This document shows, one piece after another, positions 6,600-14,031 of a stretch of DNA of 28,904 nt. Both the position numbers and the translations under genes were made by a program. The notes beneath the pieces were generated by a model. It worked only from the letters and a program-made list of their open reading frames with translations. It was not told where the DNA came from and ran no database searches. The stretch is from JBOHRE01 sp050732635 (GTDB lineage: Bacteria > Gemmatimonadota > Gemmatimonadetes > Longimicrobiales > RSA9): the NCBI GenBank assembly GCA_050732635.1, contig JBOHRE010000037.1, positions 1-28,904 on the forward strand, written 5' to 3'. Within the stretch, counting starts at the first letter, position 1, and every line of letters begins with the position of its first letter.

Positions 6600-7915
6600 A
6601 GACAGGGCTGGACATCGCGCCGGCGGAAGGGCGGCTCGGCGTTCTTCTCGTGGGCCTGGGCGCCGTCGCGACCACCTTCATTGCGGGTGTCGAATCCGTG
6701 CGCAGGGGGCTGACGCAGCCGATCGGGTCGCTGGCGCAGATGGGCAACATCCGGCTCGGCAAGCGGACCGAGGCCCGCCAGCCCAAGATCCGCCAGCTCG
6801 TGCCGCTCGCAGAACTCCATGACCTGGTGTTCGGCGCCTGGGACCCGATCCCCGACGACGCCTATGACAGCGCACGCAACGCGCGAGTTCTCGATCCGCA
6901 GGATCTCGAGCCGATCGCCCCCTTCCTGAAGACAATCGTGCCCATGCCGGCCGTGTTCGACCCGGCCTATGTGAAGCGCTTGCACGGCACGAACCTGAAG
7001 AGCGGCCGGAACAAACGGGACCTCGCGGAGCAGTTGCGCGCAGACATCCGGCGCTTCAAGCAGGAGAACCGCTGCGAGCGACTGGTCATGGTGTGGTGTG
7101 GCTCGACCGAGGTGTTCCTCGAGGTCGGCGCCGAGCATGCATCGCTGGCCGCGTTCGAGCACGCGATGGAGCAGAGTGCGCACGCCATCGCGCCGTCGAT
7201 GCTGTACGCGTACGCGGCGCTCATGGAAGGTGTGCCCTTCGCCAATGGTGCGCCGAACCTGACCGTCGACATCGCCGCGCTCAGAGATCTCGCCGCCGAA
7301 CGCAACGTGCCGATCGGTGGCAAGGACTTCAAGACCGGCCAGACGATGATGAAGACCATCCTCGCGCCCGGCCTCAAGGCGCGGATGCTCGGAGTGTCGG
7401 GCTGGTTCAGCACCAACATTCTGGGTAACCGGGACGGCGAGGTGCTCGACGATCCCGAGTCGTTCAAGACCAAGGAGGAGTCGAAGCTGGGCGTGCTCGA
7501 GTACATCCTCCAGCCGGAGCTGTACCCGGAGCTGTACGGCAGCGTCTACCACAAGGTGCGGATCAACTATTATCCGCCACGTGGCGACAACAAGGAGGGT
7601 TGGGACAACCTCGACATCTTCGGCTGGATGGGTTACCCGATGCAGATCAAGATCGACTTTCTGTGTCGGGACTCGATCCTTGCCGCGCCCATCGTGCTGG
7701 ACCTCGCGCTGTTCATGGACCTGGCGGCGCGCGCCGAGATGGGCGGCATCCAGGAATGGCTCTCATTCTACTTCAAGAGTCCGCAGACGCTGCCGCAACT
7801 CTACCCGGAGCACGACCTCTTCATCCAGCACTTCAAGCTGAAGAATACCTTGCGTCACCTGATGAACGAGGAGCAGATCACGCATTTGGGCCTGGATTAT
7901 TACCAGGGTGATTGA
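6596..7915 (+). CDS. ino1: Inositol-3-phosphate synthase
   Basis: The enzyme converts glucose 6-phosphate to 1L-myo-inositol 3-phosphate using tightly bound NAD. Residues 16-27 (VLLVGLGAVATT) form the dinucleotide-binding loop. Further signatures are GGKDFKTGQTMMKTIL, SGWFSTNILGNRDGEVLDD, KVRINYYPPRGDNKEGWD and FLCRDSILAAPIVLDLALF, where the conserved lysines of the active site lie. At 439 residues it is longer than the actinobacterial enzyme and nearer the eukaryote/Bacteroidetes-like class. GTG 6596 overlaps the preceding TGA; the longer open frame upstream reads through the phosphatidyltransferase gene out of frame. Co-translation with a CDP-alcohol phosphatidyltransferase points to inositol lipid synthesis. 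Confidence 0.95.
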   Translation: MKTGLDIAPAEGRLGVLLVGLGAVATTFIAGVESVRRGLTQPIGSLAQMGNIRLGKRTEARQPKIRQLVPLAELHDLVFGAWDPIPDDAYDSARNARVLDPQDLEPIAPFLKTIVPMPAVFDPAYVKRLHGTNLKSGRNKRDLAEQLRADIRRFKQENRCERLVMVWCGSTEVFLEVGAEHASLAAFEHAMEQSAHAIAPSMLYAYAALMEGVPFANGAPNLTVDIAALRDLAAERNVPIGGKDFKTGQTMMKTILAPGLKARMLGVSGWFSTNILGNRDGEVLDDPESFKTKEESKLGVLEYILQPELYPELYGSVYHKVRINYYPPRGDNKEGWDNLDIFGWMGYPMQIKIDFLCRDSILAAPIVLDLALFMDLAARAEMGGIQEWLSFYFKSPQTLPQLYPEHDLFIQHFKLKNTLRHLMNEEQITHLGLDYYQGD

Positions 7916-7953
7916 TGATTGCGGGCGGCGCTGAGTGTCCGGCGGAGCCGCGC

Positions 7954-8053
7954 GTTGATGGTTGGTGGTTGGTGGTTGATGGGTGATGGTTGGGGACGGC
8001 GCCGCTCTGCATGCGGCGCGGCCGCGATCAACCATCGACCATGGACCATCAAC
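7954..8053. repeat. Inverted heptamer-array module 2
   Basis: The left arm (7954-7995) has six heptamers: GTTGATG, GTTGGTG, GTTGGTG, GTTGATG, GGTGATG, GTTGGGG. The right arm (8027-8053), read on the minus strand, is GTTGATG, GTCCATG, GTCGATG, GTTGAT. The loop holds its own 7-bp hairpin (GCGCCGC 7999-8005 with GCGGCGC 8013-8019). It has the same architecture as the 3016-3125 module but more diverged units, and also begins about 40-60 bases after a stop codon. Confidence 0.85.
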
Positions 8054-8061
8054 GGCGCGCA

Positions 8062-8105
8062 CCGCGAAGGTTGAGTCGAACCGCGAACCCGAACCGTGCC
8101 GCGAA
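8062..8105. repeat. CCGCGAA motif x3
   Basis: Copies at 8062-8068, 8081-8087 and 8099-8105 have 18-19-base spacing. They are the reverse complement of the TTCGCGG repeated at 2966 and 2983 beside module 1. They end five bases before the proposed tmk start codon. Confidence 0.65.
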
Positions 8106-8109
8106 CCCA

Positions 8110-8742
8110 GTGTTCATCGTGCTGGAAGGCGTCGAGGGTGCGGGCAAGAGCACGCAGGCGAAGCGGCTGGTGGCCTGGTTGGAGCGCTCGGGCGCAGCGG
8201 TGGAGAGCGTGCGGGAGCCGGGCGGCGTCGCCCTGAGCGAGGCGATCCGCGGGCTGCTGCTGGACAGCGCTGCGGTGCCGGCGCGGGTCGAGTTGCTGCT
8301 GCTCCTGGCCGCGCGTGCCGCGCTGGTCGAGGAGCGGCTGCGGCCGGCATTGGACAGCGGCAAGATGGTGGTCGCGGATCGCTATGACCTGTCCACGCTG
8401 GCGTATCAGGTGCACGGTCGCGGGCTACCGGAGGCCGAGGTGCGCGCGCTGAACGCGTTCGCGACGGGTGGTGTACGGCCGGATCTCACGATCGTCCTGG
8501 ATGTGCCCGTGGAGCTGGGCGCGGCGCGGCGCGCGCGCCGCAGGCCGGACCGGATCGAGCGGGCGGGCTCGGAGTTTCACGCGCGAGTCGCCGGGGCATA
8601 CCGCTTGCTGGCCCGGTCCGAGCCCGGTGTCGCGCTGGTGGATGCCAGCGGCAGCGCCGCAGCGGTGCACGAGGCGGTCGTAGAGCTGGTCAGGTTACGT
8701 TTTCCCGAAACCTTTCCCGGGGCACCGGGTTCTACGGGATAG
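8110..8742 (+). CDS. tmk: Thymidylate kinase
   Basis: Tmk phosphorylates dTMP to dTDP for DNA synthesis. From GTG 8110 the protein is MFIVLEGVEGAGKSTQ, with the P-loop at residues 7-15, then the DRY motif in VVADRYDLSTLAYQ and an arginine-rich lid (RRARRRPDR). The length of 210 residues is normal. The frame is open further upstream (ATG 8041, ATG 7990), but those starts would translate the heptamer right arm and the CCGCGAA repeats, so GTG 8110 is preferred although no clear Shine-Dalgarno is visible. The promoter must lie in or near the repeat module, or transcription reads through from the inositol gene. Confidence 0.93.
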   Translation: MFIVLEGVEGAGKSTQAKRLVAWLERSGAAVESVREPGGVALSEAIRGLLLDSAAVPARVELLLLLAARAALVEERLRPALDSGKMVVADRYDLSTLAYQVHGRGLPEAEVRALNAFATGGVRPDLTIVLDVPVELGAARRARRRPDRIERAGSEFHARVAGAYRLLARSEPGVALVDASGSAAAVHEAVVELVRLRFPETFPGAPGSTG

Positions 8743-8785
8743 CCCGCGCTGGGGACGGGCAAAAGGGTCGTACTTCGGAGGTCGA

Positions 8786-10417
8786 ATGAGGATCAAACGC
8801 TCCATTCTGGCGCCGCTTTTCGTGGCGGTGATCGGGCTGTCGACGGGCGGCTGGTTCCTGCAGCGCGGCGCCGCGCCGGGCGAAAACGTGTACATGCAGG
8901 CGCGCCTGTTCGAGGAGGTGCTCCAACGCGTCTCCTCGCAATTCGTGGATGAGAAGGATCCGTCGCAGCTCTACCGCATGGCAATCGATGGTCTGCTGGA
9001 GGAGCTGGACGATCCGCACACGGCGTTCCTGACGCCCGATGACTACGAAGACCTGCACATCGGCACCAGCGGCCAGTACGGCGGCGTGGGTATGCAGATC
9101 GACGTGCGCGGTGACTGGGTCACGGTGATCGCGCCGCTGCCGGGCACGCCGGCCGAGCGCGCGGGACTGCAGGCGGGTGATCGCGTGATCGAGATCGATG
9201 GCGAGTCGACGGAGGGCTGGACGAACGATCAGGCCGTCGCCGTGCTGCGCGGCCCTGAGGGTGAGCCGGTCGAGTTGAAGGTGGCGCGGGTCGGCGTCGA
9301 TCAGCCGATTCCGTTCACGATCGTCCGCGCGGAGATCCACGTCAACTCGGTGCAGACCGCCTACATGGTGGAGCCGGAGATCGGCTACCTCGAGATGACG
9401 GTCTTCAGCGAGACCTCGGCACGCGAGATGAAGGAGTCCATCGCGAAGCTGCGGGCGCAAGGCATGAAGCGGCTGATCCTGGATCTGCGGCGGAATCCGG
9501 GCGGCTTGCTGGACCAGGGCGTGATGGTGACGGAAATGTTCCTGGACCGCGGTCAGGCGATCGCCGAGACGCGCAGTCGGGCCGCCGGTTTCAGCCAGAC
9601 ATTCAAGGCGCGGTCGGGCGAGGAGTTTCCGGATCTGCCGATCGTGGTGCTGGTTGGACCGTACACGGCCTCGGCGTCGGAGATCTTCGCCGGCGCGCTG
9701 CAGGATCACGACCGCGCGCTGATCATCGGTCAAACGACCTTCGGCAAGGGCTCGGTGCAGACGCTCTACGAGCTGTCGGGCGGCAATTACCTGAAGCTGA
9801 CGACCGGTCGGTGGTATACGCCGGTCGGCCGGTCGATCGATCGGCCGCTGGATCTGGAGGAGCGCGCCGAGGCGCTGATGGCCGGCCCGGATGCGATCGA
9901 AAACGGTGCGCAGGCCAGGCCGGACGAGGAGTTCCGCACCGACGGTGGCCGCACGGTCTACGGCGGCGGCGGCATCTTCCCCGACGTCGTGATTCGGCCT
10001 GACACGCTGGGGCAGCCAGAGCGCGATCTCGGGCGCGCACTGGAGAGGCACGGCTCGGACTTCAACGATGTCGTGTACACCTGGTCGGTGCGGTACGCGC
10101 GCGAGCATCCGGAGCTCGAGCCGGGCTTCGAGGTCACACCGGCGATCATGGCCGACTTCTACGATGCGCTGCAGGGCGCCGGCATCGCGGTCGAGCGTGT
10201 GATCTACGATGCGGCATCGGACGCGCTCGCCAAGCGACTCGCAACGGAAATCACCCACGTGAAATGGGGTGACCTCGAGCGGCGCCGCCGCTGGAACGCG
10301 GAGGACCGCCAGGTCCGCGCGGCAATCGAGGTTCTCCAGCAGGCGACGACGCCCGCCTCCGTGTTCGCGATCGCCGAGCGGCTCAAGGCGACGCAGGTCG
10401 GCGCCGCGATGCGTTGA
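8786..10417 (+). CDS. S41-family C-terminal processing peptidase with PDZ domain
   Basis: This 543-residue protease starts with a signal/anchor sequence (residues 1-25), then a PDZ domain (about 80-170, YGGVGMQIDVRGDWVTVI) and the S41 catalytic domain. The catalytic serine is S296 in YTASASEIFAGAL, with K321 and Q325 in FGKGSVQ; the 25-residue Ser-Lys spacing equals that of E. coli Prc. Such enzymes act in the periplasm, trimming or degrading proteins from their C-termini. The C-terminal 150 residues (from about 390) are an extra helical, charged region beyond the core. A good GGAGG (8777-8781) precedes ATG 8786. The stop overlaps the TTG start of the permease. Confidence 0.95.
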   Translation: MRIKRSILAPLFVAVIGLSTGGWFLQRGAAPGENVYMQARLFEEVLQRVSSQFVDEKDPSQLYRMAIDGLLEELDDPHTAFLTPDDYEDLHIGTSGQYGGVGMQIDVRGDWVTVIAPLPGTPAERAGLQAGDRVIEIDGESTEGWTNDQAVAVLRGPEGEPVELKVARVGVDQPIPFTIVRAEIHVNSVQTAYMVEPEIGYLEMTVFSETSAREMKESIAKLRAQGMKRLILDLRRNPGGLLDQGVMVTEMFLDRGQAIAETRSRAAGFSQTFKARSGEEFPDLPIVVLVGPYTASASEIFAGALQDHDRALIIGQTTFGKGSVQTLYELSGGNYLKLTTGRWYTPVGRSIDRPLDLEERAEALMAGPDAIENGAQARPDEEFRTDGGRTVYGGGGIFPDVVIRPDTLGQPERDLGRALERHGSDFNDVVYTWSVRYAREHPELEPGFEVTPAIMADFYDALQGAGIAVERVIYDAASDALAKRLATEITHVKWGDLERRRRWNAEDRQVRAAIEVLQQATTPASVFAIAERLKATQVGAAMR

Positions 10418-11250
10418 CGCTCCTCGCGCTCGTCACGCTGTTCGGCGTCGGTATCGCCGTCGGCGTCGTCTCCGGACTACTGGGAATTGGAGGAGGGGTG
10501 CTGATCGTGCCCTTCCTCTATTTCTTTTACGAGCATGGGTCGTGGAGCGGCACCGCGCTTGCCCCGGCCCTGCACGCGGCGGTGGCCCACGCCACGAGCC
10601 TGTTCATCATCCTGCCGACCGCGATCCGCGGGACCCTGACCTACAACCATGCCGGGCTGGTCGCGTGGCAGGCCGCGCTGCCGATCGGTGCCGCGTCGGT
10701 CGTCGCCGCGATCGCGGGTGCCAGCGCTGCGACCGTGGTCGCGCCGGAGGTGTTGAAGCTCTCCTTCGGCATCGTGCTGCTCGTCTCCGGCCTGCGCATG
10801 CTGCGCGGCCGCGCACACGATGCCGCCACGCATCCGGAGCGGTTGACGCTGTCGCGCACGATTCCGACCGGTCTGGCCGTGGGTGCCTTCTCCGCGCTCA
10901 TGGGTGTCGGTGGCGGCATCGTCGCGATTCCGCTGCTGGTGCACGTGGTCGGCATTGAGCTGCGCAAAGTGGCGGCGACATCGCTTGCGATCATGGTGCT
11001 GGCCGCGGCGGCGGGCGTCATCACGTACGCGGTGCAGGGGATGGGCGAGCCAGGGCTGCCGAGCTTCAGCCTCGGCTACATCCATTTTCTGGCCGCGCTG
11101 CCGATCCTGGCGACCTCGCTCCTTGCAGTGGGCGCCGGCGTCGCGCTCAACCGTCAGATGGCAACGCCGGCACTGCGCGTCCTGTTCGGTCTGGTCTTCG
11201 TGCTTCTCGGTCTGCGTCTGATCTGGCAGAACCTGATGCTCGTGCTGTGA
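10414..11250 (+). CDS. TauE/SafE family membrane permease
   Basis: This 278-residue membrane protein shows about eight hydrophobic segments arranged as two related halves. Each half starts with a glycine-rich motif: VVSGLLGIGGGVLIVPFL near the N-terminus and FSALMGVGGGIVAIPLLV in the middle, the duplicated signature of the TauE/SafE (DUF81) family. Members are proposed to export sulfite, sulfoacetate or related anions, but substrates are mostly unproven. The start is TTG 10414 overlapping the protease TGA, a weak start that suggests translational coupling. Its last 104 bases are overlapped on the opposite strand by the 3' end of the GT87-like gene. Confidence 0.88.
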   Translation: MTLLALVTLFGVGIAVGVVSGLLGIGGGVLIVPFLYFFYEHGSWSGTALAPALHAAVAHATSLFIILPTAIRGTLTYNHAGLVAWQAALPIGAASVVAAIAGASAATVVAPEVLKLSFGIVLLVSGLRMLRGRAHDAATHPERLTLSRTIPTGLAVGAFSALMGVGGGIVAIPLLVHVVGIELRKVAATSLAIMVLAAAAGVITYAVQGMGEPGLPSFSLGYIHFLAALPILATSLLAVGAGVALNRQMATPALRVLFGLVFVLLGLRLIWQNLMLVL

Positions 11251-12526
11251 GCGCGGCGGCGAGCAGGACCAGGTATACGGGCGCGTATTCGGCGACCACG
11301 GCGGCCACTGGCAGGCGCCATTCACCGGTCGCTCGATAGGGCCCGAGCACGACGTAGGCCAGCGGCACGGTCAGCGACCAGACCAATACGGCGAGCGCCG
11401 GCGGGTTGCCGTACCGAAGACTTGCGGCCATGCTGCTCCCCGGGCGCCGCGGTGCGAGCGCGGCGGCGGCCAGCGGCAGCACCCAGAGCAGGTACCAGGG
11501 GTGCACGACGGGCGCGAGCAGCAGCAGGGCAAGCAGGATGCCGAGAGCGGCCTCGACGGGCGCGGGGCGACGGCGCCAGACCACGATCCAGACGACGCCG
11601 AACGCGCCGGCCACCGCGAGCCGTGCGGCGGTGGGCGGTGCCAGCGCTGCGACCATGGCGAAGATGCTGCCGTTGAAGCTCCATTGCTGCGCGAAGAGGC
11701 CGAGGCTGCCGAGCACGGCGGTGCCCGAGACCAGCAGGTAGGGCAGGTACAACAGCAGTAGCACGAGGCCGAAGCCGCCCAGTACGCGGCGCGCGTGGCG
11801 GCGCGCAAGGAACGGCAGGACCGGGATGCTGAAGAGCTTCGCGGCGGTGGCGGCGGCGAGCCAGGCACCCGCGGCCAACGGGCGCGGTCGCACGGCAGCG
11901 CGCAAGGCGAGCAGCAGCGGCAGTACCGCGAGGGGCTCGAAGTGGCCGCTGGCCGCGACCTCGATGATCGGCAGCGGGTGCCATGCGTACAGCGCGGCCC
12001 ATGCGGGCATGCGGCCCAGCGATCCGAGCAGCCGAGCCAGCGCGAGGATGACGCCGAGATCGAGTGCCACGATCAGCAGCTTCCAGGCGAGCAGGCTCGG
12101 CGCGGCCGCGAAGGCGAGCTGCGCTGCCGGCGGATAGATCGTGGGCAGTTCCGGGTGGTTGATGAGCGGCCGCTCGGCCCCGGCGAAGACGCGCGTCTCG
12201 GCTGCGGCCGGCGCATAACGATAGGGGCTGAGGCCGGCGCGCTGCGCTCGGCCGTCGTGCAGGTAACGCCAGACGTCGTCGGACAGGCTCGGCACGGTAG
12301 GAATCAAGAGGAGTCGCAGTCCTAGAGCAGTCGCGAGAATCCAGCGGAGCCGGAGCGGAGCGCGCAGGTGCAGAACGAACGCGGTCAGCGCCACGAGCGC
12401 GGCAGCGCCGAAGAGGCCGATGTAGCGGGCGGGCAGCGCGCCGGGATCGGGCTGGGCGGCGATCAGCGCCAGCAGGCCGGCCTCGGCGGCGAGCGCCAGC
12501 ACGAGGAAGGAGCGGGCGCGCGACAC
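11147..12526 (-). CDS. GT87-like polyprenyl-phosphate-sugar-dependent glycosyltransferase
   Basis: This 459-residue protein has about ten or more hydrophobic helices. The segment SDDVWRYLHDGRAQRAGLSP (residues 82-101), with an acidic pair early in the first loop followed by a conserved Arg and Tyr, is typical of GT-C membrane glycosyltransferases of the GT87/mannosyltransferase type. Later blocks HPELPTIYPPAAQ and VVHPWYLLWVLPLA are also family-like. Such enzymes take a sugar, often mannose, from a polyprenyl-phosphate carrier and add it to a glycan outside the membrane. The start is GTG 12526, 12 bases from the divergent GT2 gene. The last 35 residues are charged, Arg/Ala-rich and lie antisense to the permease gene; they look like read-through rather than a conserved domain. 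Confidence 0.83.
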   Translation of the reverse strand: MSRARSFLVLALAAEAGLLALIAAQPDPGALPARYIGLFGAAALVALTAFVLHLRAPLRLRWILATALGLRLLLIPTVPSLSDDVWRYLHDGRAQRAGLSPYRYAPAAAETRVFAGAERPLINHPELPTIYPPAAQLAFAAAPSLLAWKLLIVALDLGVILALARLLGSLGRMPAWAALYAWHPLPIIEVAASGHFEPLAVLPLLLALRAAVRPRPLAAGAWLAAATAAKLFSIPVLPFLARRHARRVLGGFGLVLLLLYLPYLLVSGTAVLGSLGLFAQQWSFNGSIFAMVAALAPPTAARLAVAGAFGVVWIVVWRRRPAPVEAALGILLALLLLAPVVHPWYLLWVLPLAAAALAPRRPGSSMAASLRYGNPPALAVLVWSLTVPLAYVVLGPYRATGEWRLPVAAVVAEYAPVYLVLLAAALTARASGSARSDADREARRPDRTGRAVPALPSDG

Positions 12527-12538
12527 CGGGCCAATCTA

Positions 12539-13258
12539 GTGGCCACCGGCCCGCGGCTGCACATCATCGTGCCGGCACTCGATGAGGAGGCCGCACTGCC
12601 GCTGGTCCTGCCCGAGCTTCTCGACTGCCTCGCCGCCGATCCGTCGATCGGCGCGTACGAGGTGCTGGTCGTCGACAACGGCTCGCGCGACCGGACTGCG
12701 GCAGTCGCCGCGGCGGCCGGAGCGCGCGTGGTCCGCGAGCCGCGGCGCGGCTATGGTGCGGCATGCCTGGCTGGGCTCGCTGCGCTGAAGCGCGGCGATG
12801 CGGACGACGTCGTCGCATTCTTCGACGCCGACGGCAGCCATGACCCGGCGGAGCTGCCCAACCTGCTCGCACCGATTCGCGCGGGCGCAGCGGAGCTCGT
12901 GCTGGGCAGCCGCAGCCTGGGCAGTGCGGAGGTCGGCGCGCTGGCGCCGCACGCCGCGTTCGGCAACGCTTTGGCGGTGCGCCTGATCGCCTGGGCGACC
13001 GGGCACAGGTACACGGATCTCGGCCCGTTCCGTGCGATCGAGCTGGCCGCGCTCGAGCGGCTCGGTATGCAGGACCGCGACTTCGGCTGGAACATCGAGA
13101 TGCAGGTGCGGGCGGCGCGGGCCGGCCTGGCCACCTGCGAGGTGCCGGTGCGTTGGCGGCGCCGCCGCGCGGGTCAGTCGAAGATCAGCGGCCGTATCTG
13201 GCCGAGCGCGCGCGCGGGCGCGAAGATCCTGTGGACCGTCATGAAGCATGCTGCCTGA
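12539..13258 (+). CDS. GT2-family glycosyltransferase (polyprenyl-phosphate sugar synthase-like)
   Basis: The protein begins LHIIVPALDEE, the classic GT2 nucleotide-sugar fold, with VLVVDNGSRDRT and the metal-binding DAD at residues 96-98 (FFDADGSHDP). The pattern GYGAACLAGL and the terminal VRWRRRRAGQSKISG resemble dolichyl-phosphate mannose or glucose synthases, which load a sugar on a polyprenyl phosphate at the cytoplasmic membrane face. GTG 12539 is the likely start; the longer open frame upstream is antisense to the GT87-like gene. There is no C-terminal membrane anchor. The downstream DUF2064 gene overlaps by 11 bases. Donor and acceptor are inferred from context. Confidence 0.87.
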   Translation: MATGPRLHIIVPALDEEAALPLVLPELLDCLAADPSIGAYEVLVVDNGSRDRTAAVAAAAGARVVREPRRGYGAACLAGLAALKRGDADDVVAFFDADGSHDPAELPNLLAPIRAGAAELVLGSRSLGSAEVGALAPHAAFGNALAVRLIAWATGHRYTDLGPFRAIELAALERLGMQDRDFGWNIEMQVRAARAGLATCEVPVRWRRRRAGQSKISGRIWPSARAGAKILWTVMKHAA

Positions 13259-13928
13259 TCGGCTAATCGTCTTCGCCAAGCGGCCGATGCCAGGCCGTGT
13301 GAAAACGCGCCTCGTGCCGCCGCTCACGGTGGACGAGGCGGCCGCATTGTACGACGCGATCCTGCGCGACGTCGTGGCGCTGGCCGCGCGTCAGCACGCG
13401 CAACTGGAGCTGTGGTATCAGCGCGGCGTGGGCGCGCGCGAGTTCTTCCGCGAGCACTTCCCGGTCGTGCCGCTGCAGCCACAGGGCGGTGGCGAGCTGG
13501 GCGAGAAACTGGCTGATGCCTTCCAGCGCTCCTTTGCGAGTGGCGCCGAACGCGTCGTCATCATCGGCAGCGACTCACCCACCCTGCCGGAGAGCGTGTT
13601 GACCGGCGCGTTCGAGGCACTCGACGACGCAGACCTGGTGCTGGGTCCGGCTAGCGACGGTGGCTACTACCTCGTGGGTCTAAGGGCGGCCGCGTGGCCG
13701 CGCGGCACCGTCCTCTTCGACCACATTCCGTGGTCGACCCCCGATGTCCTGCGACGTACGCGCGAGCGTGCCGAGAAGAAAGGGCTGTCGCTGCGCGCTC
13801 TGCCCGGCTGGTACGACGTCGATGGAGTCGAGGATCTACGGCAGGCGCAGCGGGACACGGAGCCCGACTCGCACCTGGCCCACTGGCTCGAGCAGCGACC
13901 CGACTTGACCGGATCACCACGCGCGTGA
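13248..13928 (+). CDS. DUF2064/TIGR04282-family nucleotidyl- or glycosyltransferase-like protein
   Basis: The N-terminal FAKRPMPGRVKTRL (residues 9-22) is the sugar-nucleotide-binding loop of this family. GSDSPTLP (107-114) and VLGPASDGGYYLVGLR are its other signatures. The fold is that of nucleotidyltransferases and GT-A enzymes such as MobA and CofC. The database label 'arsenosugar biosynthesis glycosyltransferase' comes from some members and is not supported by any arsenic gene here. It overlaps the GT2 gene by 11 bases, a pairing often seen for these two families, so a joint role in making or transferring an activated sugar is likely. The last 20 residues are low-complexity. Confidence 0.87.
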   Translation: MLPDRLIVFAKRPMPGRVKTRLVPPLTVDEAAALYDAILRDVVALAARQHAQLELWYQRGVGAREFFREHFPVVPLQPQGGGELGEKLADAFQRSFASGAERVVIIGSDSPTLPESVLTGAFEALDDADLVLGPASDGGYYLVGLRAAAWPRGTVLFDHIPWSTPDVLRRTRERAEKKGLSLRALPGWYDVDGVEDLRQAQRDTEPDSHLAHWLEQRPDLTGSPRA

Positions 13929-14031
13929 GCCGGGTGAACGCCGCGGCTGCGGAGCGCACGCTGCGTGGGCCGATCGGCGCACAACGGCGACCGCTCCTGC
14001 CATGGCATTCCGCAGACCATCGTTGAACCCT

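Noticed and set aside
8732..10258. 508-codon minus-strand open frame
   Set aside because: It is antisense to the S41 protease, whose catalytic residues and domain order are unambiguous.
12539..13928. Arsenosugar biosynthesis pair
   Set aside because: The family name applies to some members, but no arsenic methyltransferase, radical SAM arsenosugar enzyme or ars gene is present.
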